Assembly: GCA_964057225.1 (NCBI GenBank)
Contig: OZ059899.1
Span: 18,484,501 to 18,548,500 of the forward strand
DNA length: 64,000 bases
DNA from: Auanema rhodensis
Taxonomy: Eukaryota > Nematoda > Chromadorea > Rhabditida > Rhabditidae
Direction: 5' to 3'
Below, piece after piece: positions 37,873 to 50,515 of the stretch (its first letter is position 1; the number at the start of each line of letters is the position of its first letter). The position numbers and the translations under genes were made by a program. A model generated the notes under the pieces. The model saw only the letters and a program-made list of their open reading frames with translations, made no database searches and was not told the origin of the DNA.

Positions 37873-39627
37873 GATCGTTTGAAAAATGATGCATTAGTGT
37901 ATGTTGAGTTTCCATGTACACTCAACATTGCTTCCAAAAACATTTTGACAAAAATTTTTTCGAAAAATTTCAGAATATTTTAGCAAAAAATAGTTGTTTC
38001 TAGATTCCTTTTCTCAAGGCAAAGACGATGGACAATGTTATTCAACGAAAAAATTAATTCTGCAGGGTGAAAATCGAGGATATAAGTGTGAACTTATATC
38101 AGTTGATATCTCGGTGCATTTTTAAGCTAGCGCAAATCTGATAACACAGATCGACGCAGCTTAAAAATCCGCATCGAATGCACTATACTACATTGAGAAA
38201 CGCTTAATACAAAAATTAGTTATGATCGTTTGAAAAATGATGCATTAGTGTATGTTGAGTTTCCATGTACACTCAACATTGCTTCCAAAAACATTTTTAC
38301 AAAAATTTTTCCGGAAAATTTCGAAACAATTTCGCAAAAAGTAGATGTTTTTAGATTCCTTTTTTCAAGGCAAAGACGATGGACAATGTTATTCAACGAA
38401 AAAATTAATTCTGCAGGGTGAAAATCGAGGATATAAGTGTGAACTTATATCAGTTGATATCTCGGTGCATTTTTAAGCTAGCGCAAATCTGATAACACAG
38501 ATCGACGCAGCTTAAAAAGCCGCATCGAATGCACTATACAACATTGAGAAACGCTTAATACAAAAATTAGTTATGATCGTTTGAAAAATGATGCATTAGT
38601 GTATGTTGAGTTTCCATGTACACTCAACATTGCTTCCAAAAACATTTTTACAAAAATTTTTCCGGAAAATTTCGAAACAATTTCGCAAAAAGTAGATGTT
38701 TTTAGATTCCTTTTTTCAAGGCAAAGACGATGGACAATGTTATTCAACGAAAAAATTAATTCTGCAGGGTGAAAATCGAGGATATAAGTGTGAACTTATA
38801 TCAGTTGATATCTCGGTGCATTTTTAAGCTAGCGCAAATCTGATAACACAGATCGACGCAGCTTAAAAATCCGCATCGAATGCACTATACTACATTGAGA
38901 AACGCTTAATACAAAATTTAGTTATGATCGTTTGAAAAATGATGCATTAGTGTATGTTGAGTTTCCATGTACACTGAACATTGCTTCCAAAAACATTTTG
39001 ACAAAAATTTTTTCAAAAAATTTCAGAATAATTTAGCGAAAAGTAGATGTTTTTAGATTCCTTTTTACAAGGCAAAGACGATGGACAATGTTATTCAACG
39101 AAAAAATTAATTCTTCAGGGTGAAAATCGAGGATATAAGTGTGAACTTATATCAGTTGATATCTCGGTGCATTTTTAAGCTAGCGCAAATCTGATAACAC
39201 AGATCGACGCAGCTTAAAAATCCGCATCGAATGCACTATACTACATTGAGAAACGCTTAATACAAAAATTAGTTATGATCGTTTGAAAAATGATGCATTA
39301 GTGTATGTTGAGTTTCCATGTACACTCAACATTGCTTCCAAAAACATTTTTACAAAAATTTTTCCGAAAAATTTCGAAATAATTTCGCAGAAAGTAGATG
39401 TTTTTAGATTCCTTTTTTCAAGGCAAAGACGATGGACATTGTTATTCAACGAAAAAATTAATTCTGCAGGGTGAAAATCGAGGATATAAGTGTAAACTTA
39501 TATTAGTTGATATCTCGGTGCATTTTTAAGCTAGCGCAAATCTGATAACACAGATCGACGCAGCTTAAAAAGCCGCATCGAATGCACTATACAACATTGA
39601 GAAACGCTTAATACAAAAATTAGTTAT
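37873..39627. repeat. 5-monomer unit J-K-K-Z/Y-N, copy 1
   Basis: 1,755 bp. J carries GTTTCTAGATTCC and is preceded by CGCTTACTAC. Two K monomers, a Z/Y hybrid at 38,926 and N follow. The equivalent order recurs at 40,330, 2,457 bp downstream. Confidence 0.78.
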
Positions 39628-40329
39628 GATCGTTTGAAAAATGATGCATTAGTGTATGTTGAGTTTCCATGTACACTCAACATTGCTTCCAAAAACATTT
39701 TTACAAAAATTTTTCCGGAAAATTTCGAAACAATTTCGCAAAAAGTAGATGTTTTTAGATTCCTTTTTTCAAGGCAAAGACGATGGACAATGTTATTCAA
39801 CGAAAAAATTAATTCTGCAGGGTGAAAATCGAGGATATAAGTGTGAACTTATATCAGTTGATATCTCGGTGCATTTTTAAGCTAGCGCAAATCTGATAAC
39901 ACAGATCGACGCAGCTTAAAAATCCGCATCGAATGCACTATACTACATTGAGAAACGCTTAATACAAAAATTAGTTATGATCGTTTGAAAAATGATGCCT
40001 TAGTGTATGTTGAGTTTCCATGTACACTCAACATTGCTTCCAAAAACATTTTGACAAAAATTTTTTCGAAAAATTTCAAAATAATTTAGCGAAAAGTAGA
40101 TGTTTTTAGATTCCTTTTTACAAGGCAAAGACGATGGACAATGTTATTCAACGAAAAAATTAATTCTTCAGGGTGAAAATCGAGGATATAAGTGTGAACT
40201 TATATCAGTTGATATCTCGGTGCATTTTTAAGCTAGCGCAAATCTGATAACACAGATCGACGCAGCTTAAAAATCCGCATCGAATGCACTATACTACATT
40301 GAGAAACGCTTACTACAAAAATTAGTTAT

Positions 40330-42084
40330 GATCGTTTGAAAAATGATGCATTAGTGTATGTTGAGTTTCCATGTACACTCAACATTGCTTCCAAAAACAT
40401 TTTGACAAAAATTTTTTCGAAAAATTTCAGAATATTTTAGCAAAAAATAGTTGTTTCTAGATTCCTTTTCTCAAGGCAAAGACGATGGACAATGTTATTC
40501 AACGAAAAAATTAATTCTGCAGGGTGAAAATCGAGGATATAAGTGTGAACTTATATCAGTTGATATCTCGGTGCATTTTTAAGCTAGCGCAAATCTGATA
40601 ACACAGATCGACGCAGCTTAAAAATCCGCATCGAATGCACTATACTACATTGAGAAACGCTTAATACAAAAATTAGTTATGATCGTTTGAAAAATGATGC
40701 ATTAGTGTATGTTGAGTTTCCATGTACACTCAACATTGCTTCCAAAAACATTTTTACAAAAATTTTTCCGGAAAATTTCGAAACAATTTCGCAAAAAGTA
40801 GATGTTTTTAGATTCCTTTTTTCAAGGCAAAGACGATGGACAATGTTATTCAACGAAAAAATTAATTCTGCAGGGTGAAAATCGAGGATTTAAGTGTGAA
40901 CTTATATCAGTTGATATCTCGGTGCATTTTTAAGCTAGCGCAAATATGATAACACAGATCGACGCAGCTTAAAAAGCCGCATCGAATGCACTATACAACA
41001 TTGAGAAACGCTTAATACAAAAATTAGTTATGATCGTTTGAAAAATGATGCATTAGTGTATGTTGAGTTTCCATGTACACTCAACATTGCTTCCAAAAAC
41101 ATTTTTACAAAAATTTTTCCGGAAAATTTCGAAACAATTTCGCAAAAAGTAGATGTTTTTAGATTCCTTTTTTCAAGGCAAAGACGATGGACAATGTTAT
41201 TCAACGAAAAAATTAATTCTGCAGGGTGAAAATCGAGGATATAAGTGTGAACTTATATCAGTTGATATCTCGGTGCATTTTTAAGCTAGCGCAAATCTGA
41301 TAACACAGATCGACGCAGCTTAAAAATCCGCATCGAATGCACTATACTACATTGAGAAACGCTTAATACAAAATTTAGTTATGATCGTTTGAAAAATGAT
41401 GCATTAGTGTATGTTGAGTTTCCATGTACACTGAACATTGCTTCCAAAAACATTTTGACAAAAATTTTTTCAAAAAATTTCAAAAAAATTTAGCAAAAAG
41501 TAGATGTTTTTAGATTCCTTTTTTCAAGGCAAAGACGATGAACAATGTTATTCAACGAAAAAATTAATTCTTCAGGGTGAAAATCGAGGATATAAGTGTG
41601 AACTTATATCAGTTGATATCTCGGTGCATTTTTAAGCTAGCGCAAATCTAATAATACAGATCGACGCAGCTTAAAAATCCGCATCGAATGCACTATACTA
41701 CATTGAGAAACGCTTAATACAAAAATTAGTTATGATCGTTTGAAAAATGATGCATTAGTGTATGTTGAGTTTCCATGTACACTCAACATTGCTTCCAAAA
41801 ACATTTTTACAAAAATTTTTCCGAAAAATTTCGAAATAATTTCGCAGAAAGTAGATGTTTTTAGATTCCTTTTTTCAAGGCAAAGACGATGGACATTGTT
41901 ATTCAACGAAAAAATTAATTCTGCAGGGTGAAAATCGAGGATATAAGTGTAAACTTATATTAGTTGATATCTCGGTGCATTTTTAAGCTAGCGCAAATCT
42001 GATAACACAGATCGACGCAGCTTAAAAATCCGCATCGAATGCACTATACTACATTGAGAAACGCTTACTACAAAAATTAGTTAT
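40330..42084. repeat. 5-monomer unit J-K-K-Z-N, copy 2
   Basis: 1,755 bp, in the same order as 37,873-39,627 but with an intact Z at 41,383. The first K has a private GAGGATTTAAGTG and the N tail has AAGTGTAAAC with TATATTAG. Confidence 0.78.
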
Positions 42085-43839
42085 GATCGTTTGAAAAATG
42101 ATGCATTAGTGTATGTTGAGTTTCCATGTACACTCAACATTGCTTCCAAAAACATTTTGACAAAAATTTTTTCGAAAAATTTCAGAATATTTTAGCAAAA
42201 AATAGTTGTTTCTAGATTCCTTTTCTCAAGGCAAAGACGATGGACAATGTTATTCAACGAAAAAATTAATTCTGCAGGGTGAAAATCGAGGATTTAAGTG
42301 TGAACTTATATCAGTTGATATCTCGGTGAATTTTTAAGCTAGCGCAAATCTGATAAAACAGATCGACGCAGCTTAAAAATCCGCATCGAATGCACTATAC
42401 AACATTGAGAAACGCTTAATACAAAAATTAGTTATGATCGTTTGAAAAAAGACGCATTAGTGTATGTTGAGTTTCCATGTACACTCAACATTGCTTCCAA
42501 AAACATTTTTACAAAAATTTTTCCGAAAAATTTCGAAACAATTTCGCAAAAAGTAGATGTTTTTAGATTCCTTTTTTCAAGGCAAAGACGATGGACATTG
42601 TTATTCAACGAAAAAATTAATTCTTCAGGGTGAAAATCGAGGATATAAGTGTGAACTTATATCAGTTGATATCTCGGTGCATTTTCAAGCTAGCGCAAAT
42701 CTGATAACACAGATCGACGCAGCTTAAAAATCCGCATCGAATGCACTATACTACATTGAGAAACGCTTAATACAAAAATTAGTTATGATCGTTTGAAAAA
42801 TGATGCCTTAGTGTATGTTGAGTTTCCATGTACACTCAACATTGCTTCCAAAAACATTTTGACAAAAATTTTTTCGAAAAATTTCAAAATAATTTAGCGA
42901 AAAGTAGATGTTTTTAGATTCCTTTTTACAAGGCAAAGACGATGGACAATGTTATTCAACGAAAAAATTAATTCTTCAGGGTGAAAATCGAGGATATAAG
43001 TGTGAACTTATATCAGTTGATATCTCGGTGCATTTTTAAGCTAGCGCAAATCTGATAACACAGATCGACGCAGCTTAAAAATCCGCATCGAATGCACTAT
43101 ACTACATTGAGAAACGCTTAATACAAAATTTAGTTATGATCGTTTGAAAAATGATGCATTAGTGTATGTTGAGTTTCCATGTACACTGAACATTGCTTCC
43201 AAAAACATTTTGACAAAAATTTTTTCAAAAAATTTCAAAAAAATTTAGCAAAAAGTAGATGTTTTTAGATTCCTTTTTTCAAGGCAAAGACGATGAACAA
43301 TGTTATTCAACGAAAAAATTAATTCTTCAGGGTGAAAATCGAGGATATAAGTGTGAACTTATATCAGTTGATATCTCGGTGCATTTTTAAGCTAGCGCAA
43401 ATCTAATAATACAGATCGACGCAGCTTAAAAATCCGCATCGAATGCACTATACTACATTGAGAAACGCTTAATACAAAAATTAGTTATGATCGTTTGAAA
43501 AATGATGCCTTAGTGTATGTTGAGTTTCCATGTACACTCAACATTGCTTCCAAAAACATTTTGACAAAAATTTTTCCGAAAAATTTCGAAATAATTTCGC
43601 AGAAAGTAGATGTTTTTAGATTCCTTTTTTCAAGGCAAAGACGATGGACATTGTTATTCAACGAAAAAATTAATTCTGCAGGGTGAAAATCGAGGATATA
43701 AGTGTAAACTTATATTAGTTGATATCTCGGTGCATTTTTAAGCTAGCGCAAATCTGATAACACAGATCGACGCAGCTTAAAAATCCGCATCGAATGCACT
43801 ATACTACATTGAGAAACGCTTACTACAAAAATTAGTTAT
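42085..43839. repeat. HOR J-O-Y-Z-(V/N), 5-monomer copy
   Basis: 1,755 bp. O (42,436) has a class B head but a CTTCAGGG and TTTTCAAG tail, a class A (R-like) ending shared by all three copies of this HOR. The fifth monomer (43,489) is a V/N chimera, so this copy is one monomer shorter than the next. Confidence 0.86.
43489..43839. repeat. V/N chimeric monomer
   Basis: The left part is V (ATGCC, CATTTTGACAAAAA). From C at 43,576 it is N (TTTTTCCGAAAAA, CGAAATAATTTCGCAG, GACATTG). The next HOR copy has separate V (45,244) and N (45,595), so this is the product expected from an unequal crossover that removes exactly 351 bp. Confidence 0.88.
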
Positions 43840-45945
43840 GATCGTTTGAAAAATGATGCATTAGTGTATGTTGAGTTTCCATGTACACTCAACATTGCTT
43901 CCAAAAACATTTTGACAAAAATTTTTTCGAAAAATTTCAGAATATTTTAGCAAAAAATAGTTGTTTCTAGATTCCTTTTCTCAAGGCAAAGACGATGGAC
44001 AATGTTATTCAACGAAAAAATTAATTCTGCAGGGTGAAAATCGAGGATTTAAGTGTGAACTTATATCAGTTGATATCTCGGTGAATTTTTAAGCTAGCGC
44101 AAATCTGATAAAACAGATCGACGCAGCTTAAAAATCCGCATCGAATGCACTATACAACATTGAGAAACGCTTAATACAAAAATTAGTTATGATCGTTTGA
44201 AAAAAGACGCATTAGTGTATGTTGAGTTTCCATGTACACTCAACATTGCTTCCAAAAACATTTTTACAAAAATTTTTCCGAAAAATTTCGAAACAATTTC
44301 GCAAAAAGTAGATGTTTTTAGATTCCTTTTTTCAAGGCAAAGACGATGGACATTGTTATTCAACGAAAAAATTAATTCTTCAGGGTGAAAATCGAGGATA
44401 TAAGTGTGAACTTATATCAGTTGATATCTCGGTGCATTTTCAAGCTAGCGCAAATCTGATAACACAGATCGACGCAGCTTAAAAATCCGCATCGAATGCA
44501 CTATACTACATTGAGAAACGCTTAATACAAAAATTAGTTATGATCGTTTGAAAAATGATGCCTTAGTGTATGTTGAGTTTCCATGTACACTCAACATTGC
44601 TTCCAAAAACATTTTGACAAAAATTTTTTCGAAAAATTTCAAAATAATTTAGCGAAAAGTAGATGTTTTTAGATTCCTTTTTACAAGGCAAAGACGATGG
44701 ACAATGTTATTCAACGAAAAAATTAATTCTTCAGGGTGAAAATCGAGGATATAAGTGTGAACTTATATCAGTTGATATCTCGGTGCATTTTTAAGCTAGC
44801 GCAAATCTGATAACACAGATCGACGCAGCTTAAAAATCCGCATCGAATGCACTATACTACATTGAGAAACGCTTAATACAAAATTTAGTTATGATCGTTT
44901 GAAAAATGATGCATTAGTGTATGTTGAGTTTCCATGTACACTGAACATTGCTTCCAAAAACATTTTGACAAAAATTTTTTCAAAAAATTTCAAAAAAATT
45001 TAGCAAAAAGTAGATGTTTTTAGATTCCTTTTTTCAAGGCAAAGACGATGAACAATGTTATTCAACGAAAAAATTAATTCTTCAGGGTGAAAATCGAGGA
45101 TATAAGTGTGAACTTATATCAGTTGATATCTCGGTGCATTTTTAAGCTAGCGCAAATCTAATAATACAGATCGACGCAGCTTAAAAATCCGCATCGAATG
45201 CACTATACTACATTGAGAAACGCTTAATACAAAAATTAGTTATGATCGTTTGAAAAATGATGCCTTAGTGTATGTTGAGTTTCCATGTACACTCAACATT
45301 GCTTCCAAAAACATTTTGACAAAAATTTTTTCGAAAAATTTCAAAATAATTTAGCAAAAAGTAGATGTTTTTAGATTCCTTTTTTCAAGGCAAAGACGAT
45401 GGACAATGTTATTCAACGAAAAAATTAATTCTTCAGGGTGAAAATCGAGGATATAAGTGTGAACTTATATCAGTTGATATCTCGGTGCATTTTTAAGCTA
45501 GCGCAAATCTAATAATACAGATCGACGCAGCTTAAAAATCCGCATCGAATGCACTATACTACATTGAGAAACGCTTAATACAAAAATTAGTTATGATCGT
45601 TTGAAAAATGATGCATTAGTGTATGTTGAGTTTCCATGTACACTCAACATTGCTTCCAAAAACATTTTTACAAAAATTTTTCCGAAAAATTTCGAAATAA
45701 TTTCGCAGAAAGTAGATGTTTTTAGATTCCTTTTTTCAAGGCAAAGACGATGGACATTGTTATTCAACGAAAAAATTAATTCTGCAGGGTGAAAATCGAG
45801 GATATAAGTGTAAACTTATATTAGTTGATATCTCGGTGCATTTTTAAGCTAGCGCAAATCTGATAACACAGATCGACGCAGCTTAAAAATCCGCATCGAA
45901 TGCACTATACTACATTGAGAAACGCTTACTACAAAAATTAGTTAT
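43840..45945. repeat. HOR J-O-Y-Z-V-N, 6-monomer copy
   Basis: 2,106 bp with all six monomers separate. Shared markers with the flanking copies include GTTTCTAG in J, GGTGAATTTT and CTGATAAAAC before O, AAAAAAGACGC in O, and CAAAAAAATTT in Z. V here has a CTAATAATAC tail. Confidence 0.87.
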
Positions 45946-48058
45946 GATCGTTTGAAAAATGATGCATTAGTGTATGTTGAGTTTCCATGTACACTCAACA
46001 TTGCTTCCAAAAACATTTTGACAAAAATTTTTTCGAAAAATTTCAGAATATTTTAGCAAAAAATAGTTGTTTCTAGATTCCTTTTCTCAAGGCAAAGACG
46101 ATGGACAATGTTATTCAACGAAAAAATTAATTCTGCAGGGTGAAAATCGAGGATTTAAGTGTGAACTTATATCAGTTGATATCTCGGTGAATTTTTAAGC
46201 TAGCGCAAATCTGATAAAACAGATCGACGCAGCTTAAAAATCCGCATCGAATGCACTATACAACATTGAGAAACGCTTAATACAAAAATTAGTTATGATC
46301 GTTTGAAAAAAGACGCATTAGTGTATGTTGAGTTTCCATGTACACTCAACATTGCTTCCAAAAACATTTTTACAAAAATTTTTCCGAAAAATTTCGAAAC
46401 AATTTCGCAAAAAGTAGATGTTTTTAGATTCCTTTTTTCAAGGCAAAGACGATGGACATTGTTATTCAACGAAAAAATTAATTCTTCAGGGTGAAAATCG
46501 AGGATATAAGTGTGAACTTATATCAGTTGATATCTCGGTGCATTTTCAAGCTAGCGCAAATCTGATAACACAGATCGACGCAGCTTAAAAATCCGCATCG
46601 AATGCACTATACTACATTGAGAAACGCTTAATACAAAAATTAGTTATGATCGTTTGAAAAATGATGCCTTAGTGTATGTTGAGTTTCCATGTACACTCAA
46701 CATTGCTTCCAAAAACATTTTGACAAAAATTTTTTCGAAAAATTTCAAAATAATTTAGCGAAAAGTAGATGTTTTTAGATTCCTTTTTACAAGGCAAAGA
46801 CGATGGACAATGTTATTCAACGAAAAAATTAATTCTTCAGGGTGAAAATCGAGGATATAAGTGTGAACTTATATCAGTTGATATCTCGGTGCATTTTTAA
46901 GCTAGCGCAAATCTGATAACACAGATCGACGCAGCTTAAAAATCCGCATCGAATGCACTATACTACATTGAGAAACGCTTAATACAAAATTTAGTTATGA
47001 TCGTTTGAAAAATGATGCATTAGTGTATGTTGAGTTTCCATGTACACTGAACATTGCTTCCAAAAACATTTTGACAAAAATTTTTTCAAAAAATTTCAAA
47101 AAAATTTAGCAAAAAGTAGATGTTTTTAGATTCCTTTTTTCAAGGCAAAGACGATGAACAATGTTATTCAACGAAAAAATTAATTCTTCAGGGTGAAAAT
47201 CGAGGATATAAGTGTGAACTTATATCAGTTGATATCTCGGTGCATTTTTAAGCTAGCGCAAATCTAATAATACAGATCGACGCAGCTTAAAAATCCGCAT
47301 CGAATGCACTATACTACATTGAGAAACGCTTAATACAAAAATTAGTTATGATCGTTTGAAAAATGATGCCTTAGTGTATGTTGAGTTTCCATGTACACTC
47401 AACATTGCTTCCAAAAACATTTTGACAAAAATTTTTTCGAAAAATTTCAAAATAATTTAGCAAAAAGTAGATGTTTTTAGATTCCTTTTTTCAAGGCAAA
47501 GACGATGGACAATGTTATTCAACGAAAAAATTAATTCTTCAGGGTGAAAATCGAGGATATAAGTGTGAACTTATATCAGTTGATATCTCGGTGCACTTTT
47601 AAGCTAGCGCAAATCTGATAACACAGATCGACGCAGCTTAAAAATCCGCATCGAATGCACTATACTACATTGAGAAACGCTTAATACAAAATTTAGTTAT
47701 GATCGTTTGAAAAATGATGCAATAGTGTATGTTGAGTTTCCATGTACACTGAACACTCAACATTGCTTCCAAAAACATTTTTACAAAAATTTTTCCGGAA
47801 AATTTCGAAATAATTTCGCAGAAAGTAGATGTTTTTAGATTCCTTTTTCCAAGGCAAAGACGATGGACAATGTTATTCAACGAAAAAATTAATTCTGCAG
47901 GGTGAAAATCGAGGATATAAGTGTGAACTTATATTAGTTGATATCTCGGTGCATTTTTAAACTAGCGCAAATCTGATAACACAGATCGACGCAGCTTAAA
48001 AATCCGCATCGAATGCACTATACTACATTGAGAAACGTTTAATACAAAAATTAGTTAT
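45946..48058. repeat. HOR J-O-Y-Z-V-I, 6-monomer copy
   Basis: 2,113 bp. Same order as the preceding copy except that I (358 bp) replaces N at the last position. V here has a private GGTGCACTTTTAAG. Confidence 0.86.
47701..48058. repeat. Single 358-bp monomer (subtype I)
   Basis: The only unpaired I monomer. It has the 7-bp insert and a private GATGCAATAG. It is followed by the ATTATGCAGGG version of J (48,059) and two K monomers, as at 23,082 and 35,058. A 71-codon frame on the minus strand (47,665-47,880, TTG start) crosses it but shows no sign of coding. Confidence 0.9.
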
Positions 48059-50515
48059 GATCGTTTGAAAAATGATGCATTAGTGTATGTTGAGTTTCCA
48101 TGTACACTCAACATTGCTTCCAAAAACATTTTGACAAAAATTTTTTCGAAAAATTTCAGAATATTTTAGCAAAAAATAGTTGTTTTTAGATTCCTTTTTT
48201 CAAGGCAAAGACGATGGACAATGTTATTCAACGAAAAAATTAATTATGCAGGGTGAAAATCGAGGATATAAGTGTGAACTTATATCAGTTGATATCTCGG
48301 TGCATTTTTAAGCTAGCGCAAATCTGATAACACAGATCGACGCAGCTTAAAAATCCGCATCGAATGCACTATACTACATTGAGAAACGCTTAATACAAAA
48401 ATTAGTTATGATCGTTTGAAAAATGATGCATTAGTGTATGTTGAGTTTCCATGTACACTCAACATTGCTTCCAAAAACATTTTTACAAAAATTTTTCCGG
48501 AAAATTTCGAAACAATTTCGCAAAAAGTAGATGTTTTTAGATTCCTTTTTTCAAGGCAAAGACGATGGACAATGTTATTCAACGAAAAAATTAATTCTGC
48601 AGGGTGAAAATCGAGGATATAAGTGTGAACTTATATCAGTTGATATCTCGGTGCATTTTTAAGCTAGCGCAAATCTGATAACACAGATCGACGCAGCTTA
48701 AAAAGCCGCATCGAATGCACTATACAACATTGAGAAACGCTTAATACAAAAATTAGTTATGATCGTTTGAAAAATGATGCATTAGTGTATGTTGAGTTTC
48801 CATGTACACTCAACATTGCTTCCAAAAACATTTTTACAAAAATTTTTCCGGAAAATTTCGAAACAATTTCGCAAAAAGTAGATGTTTTTAGATTCCTTTT
48901 TTCAAGGCAAAGACGATGGACAATGTTATTCAACGAAAAAATTAATTCTGCAGGGTGAAAATCGAGGATATAAGTGTGAACTTATATCAGTTGATATCTC
49001 GGTGCATTTTTAAGCTAGCGCAAATCTGATAACACAGATCGACGCAGCTTAAAAATCCGCATCGAATGCACTATACAACATTGAGAAACGCTTAATACAA
49101 AAATTAGTTATGATCGTTTGAAAAAAGACGCATTAGTGTATGTTGAGTTTCCATGTACACTCAACATTGCTTCCAAAAACATTTTTACAAAAATTTTTCC
49201 GAAAAATTTCGAAACAATTTCGCAAAAAGTAGATGTTTTTAGATTCCTTTTTTCAAGGCAAAGACGATGGACATTGTTATTCAACGAAAAAATTAATTCT
49301 GCAGGGTGAAAATCGAGGATATAAGTGTGAACTTATATCAGTTGATATCTCGGTGCATTTTTAAGGTAGCGCAAATCTGATAACACAGATCGACGCAGCT
49401 TAAAAATCCGCATCGAATGCACTATACAACATTGAGAAACGCTTAATACAAAAATTAGTTATGATCGTTTGAAAAATGATGCATTAGTGTATGTTGAGTT
49501 TCCATGTACACTCAACATTGCTTCCAAAAACATTTTTACAAAAATTTTTCCGGAAAATTTCGAAACAATTTCGCAAAAAGTAGATGTTTTTAGATTCCTT
49601 TTTTCAAGGCAAAGACGATGGACAATGTTATTCAACGAAAAAATTAATTCTGCAGGGTGAAAATCGAGGATATAAGTGTGAACTTATATCAGTTGATATC
49701 TCGGTGCATTTTTAAGCTAGCGCAAATCTGATAACACAGATCGACGCAGCTTAAAAAGCCGCATCGAATGCACTATACAACATTGAGAAACGCTTAATAC
49801 AAAAATTAGTTATGATCGTTTGAAAAATGATGCATTAGTGTATGTTGAGTTTCCATGTACACTCAACATTGCTTCCAAAAACATTTTTACAAAAATTTTT
49901 CCGGAAAATTTCGAAACAATTTCGCAAAAAGTAGATGTTTTTAGATTCCTTTTTTCAAGGCAAAGACGATGGACAATGTTATTCAACGAAAAAATTAATT
50001 CTGCAGGGTGAAAATCGAGGATATAAGTGTGAACTTATATCAGTTGATATCTCGGTGCATTTTTAAGCTAGCGCAAATCTGATAACACAGATCGACGCAG
50101 CTTAAAAAGCCGCATCGAATGCACTATACAACATTGAGAAACGCTTAATACAAAAATTAGTTATGATCGTTTGAAAAATGATGCATTAGTGTATGTTGAG
50201 TTTCCATGTACACTCAACATTGCTTCCAAAAACATTTTTACAAAAATTTTTCCGGAAAATTTCGAAACAATTTCGCAAAAAGTAGATGTTTTTAGATTCC
50301 TTTTTTCAAGGCAAAGACGATGGACAATGTTATTCAACGAAAAAATTAATTCTGCAGGGTGAAAATCGAGGATATAAGTGTGAACTTATATCAGTTGATA
50401 TCTCGGTGCATTTTTAAGCTAGCGCAAATCTGATAACACAGATCGACGCAGCTTAAAAATCCGCATCGAATGCACTATACTACATTGAGAAACGCTTAAT
50501 ACAAAAATTAGTTAT

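Larger units (their letters stand above)
35416..48058. repeat. Fine-scale A/B mosaic region
   Basis: Class A monomers (Y, Z, V) and class B monomers (K, N, O) plus J alternate every one to three units. The monomer at 36,820 has a class B body and an ATTATTCAGGG tail, then Y follows. The monomer at 38,926 joins a Z-like left side to a Y-like right side (CTTTTTAC). All monomers up to 47,700 are 351 bp; the last is a 358-bp I. Confidence 0.85.

Noticed and set aside
47665-47880. Minus-strand 71-codon frame
   Set aside because: It spans a monomer boundary and the 7-bp insert monomer, starts at TTG, and is open only through changes private to this I copy. It has no domain or context.
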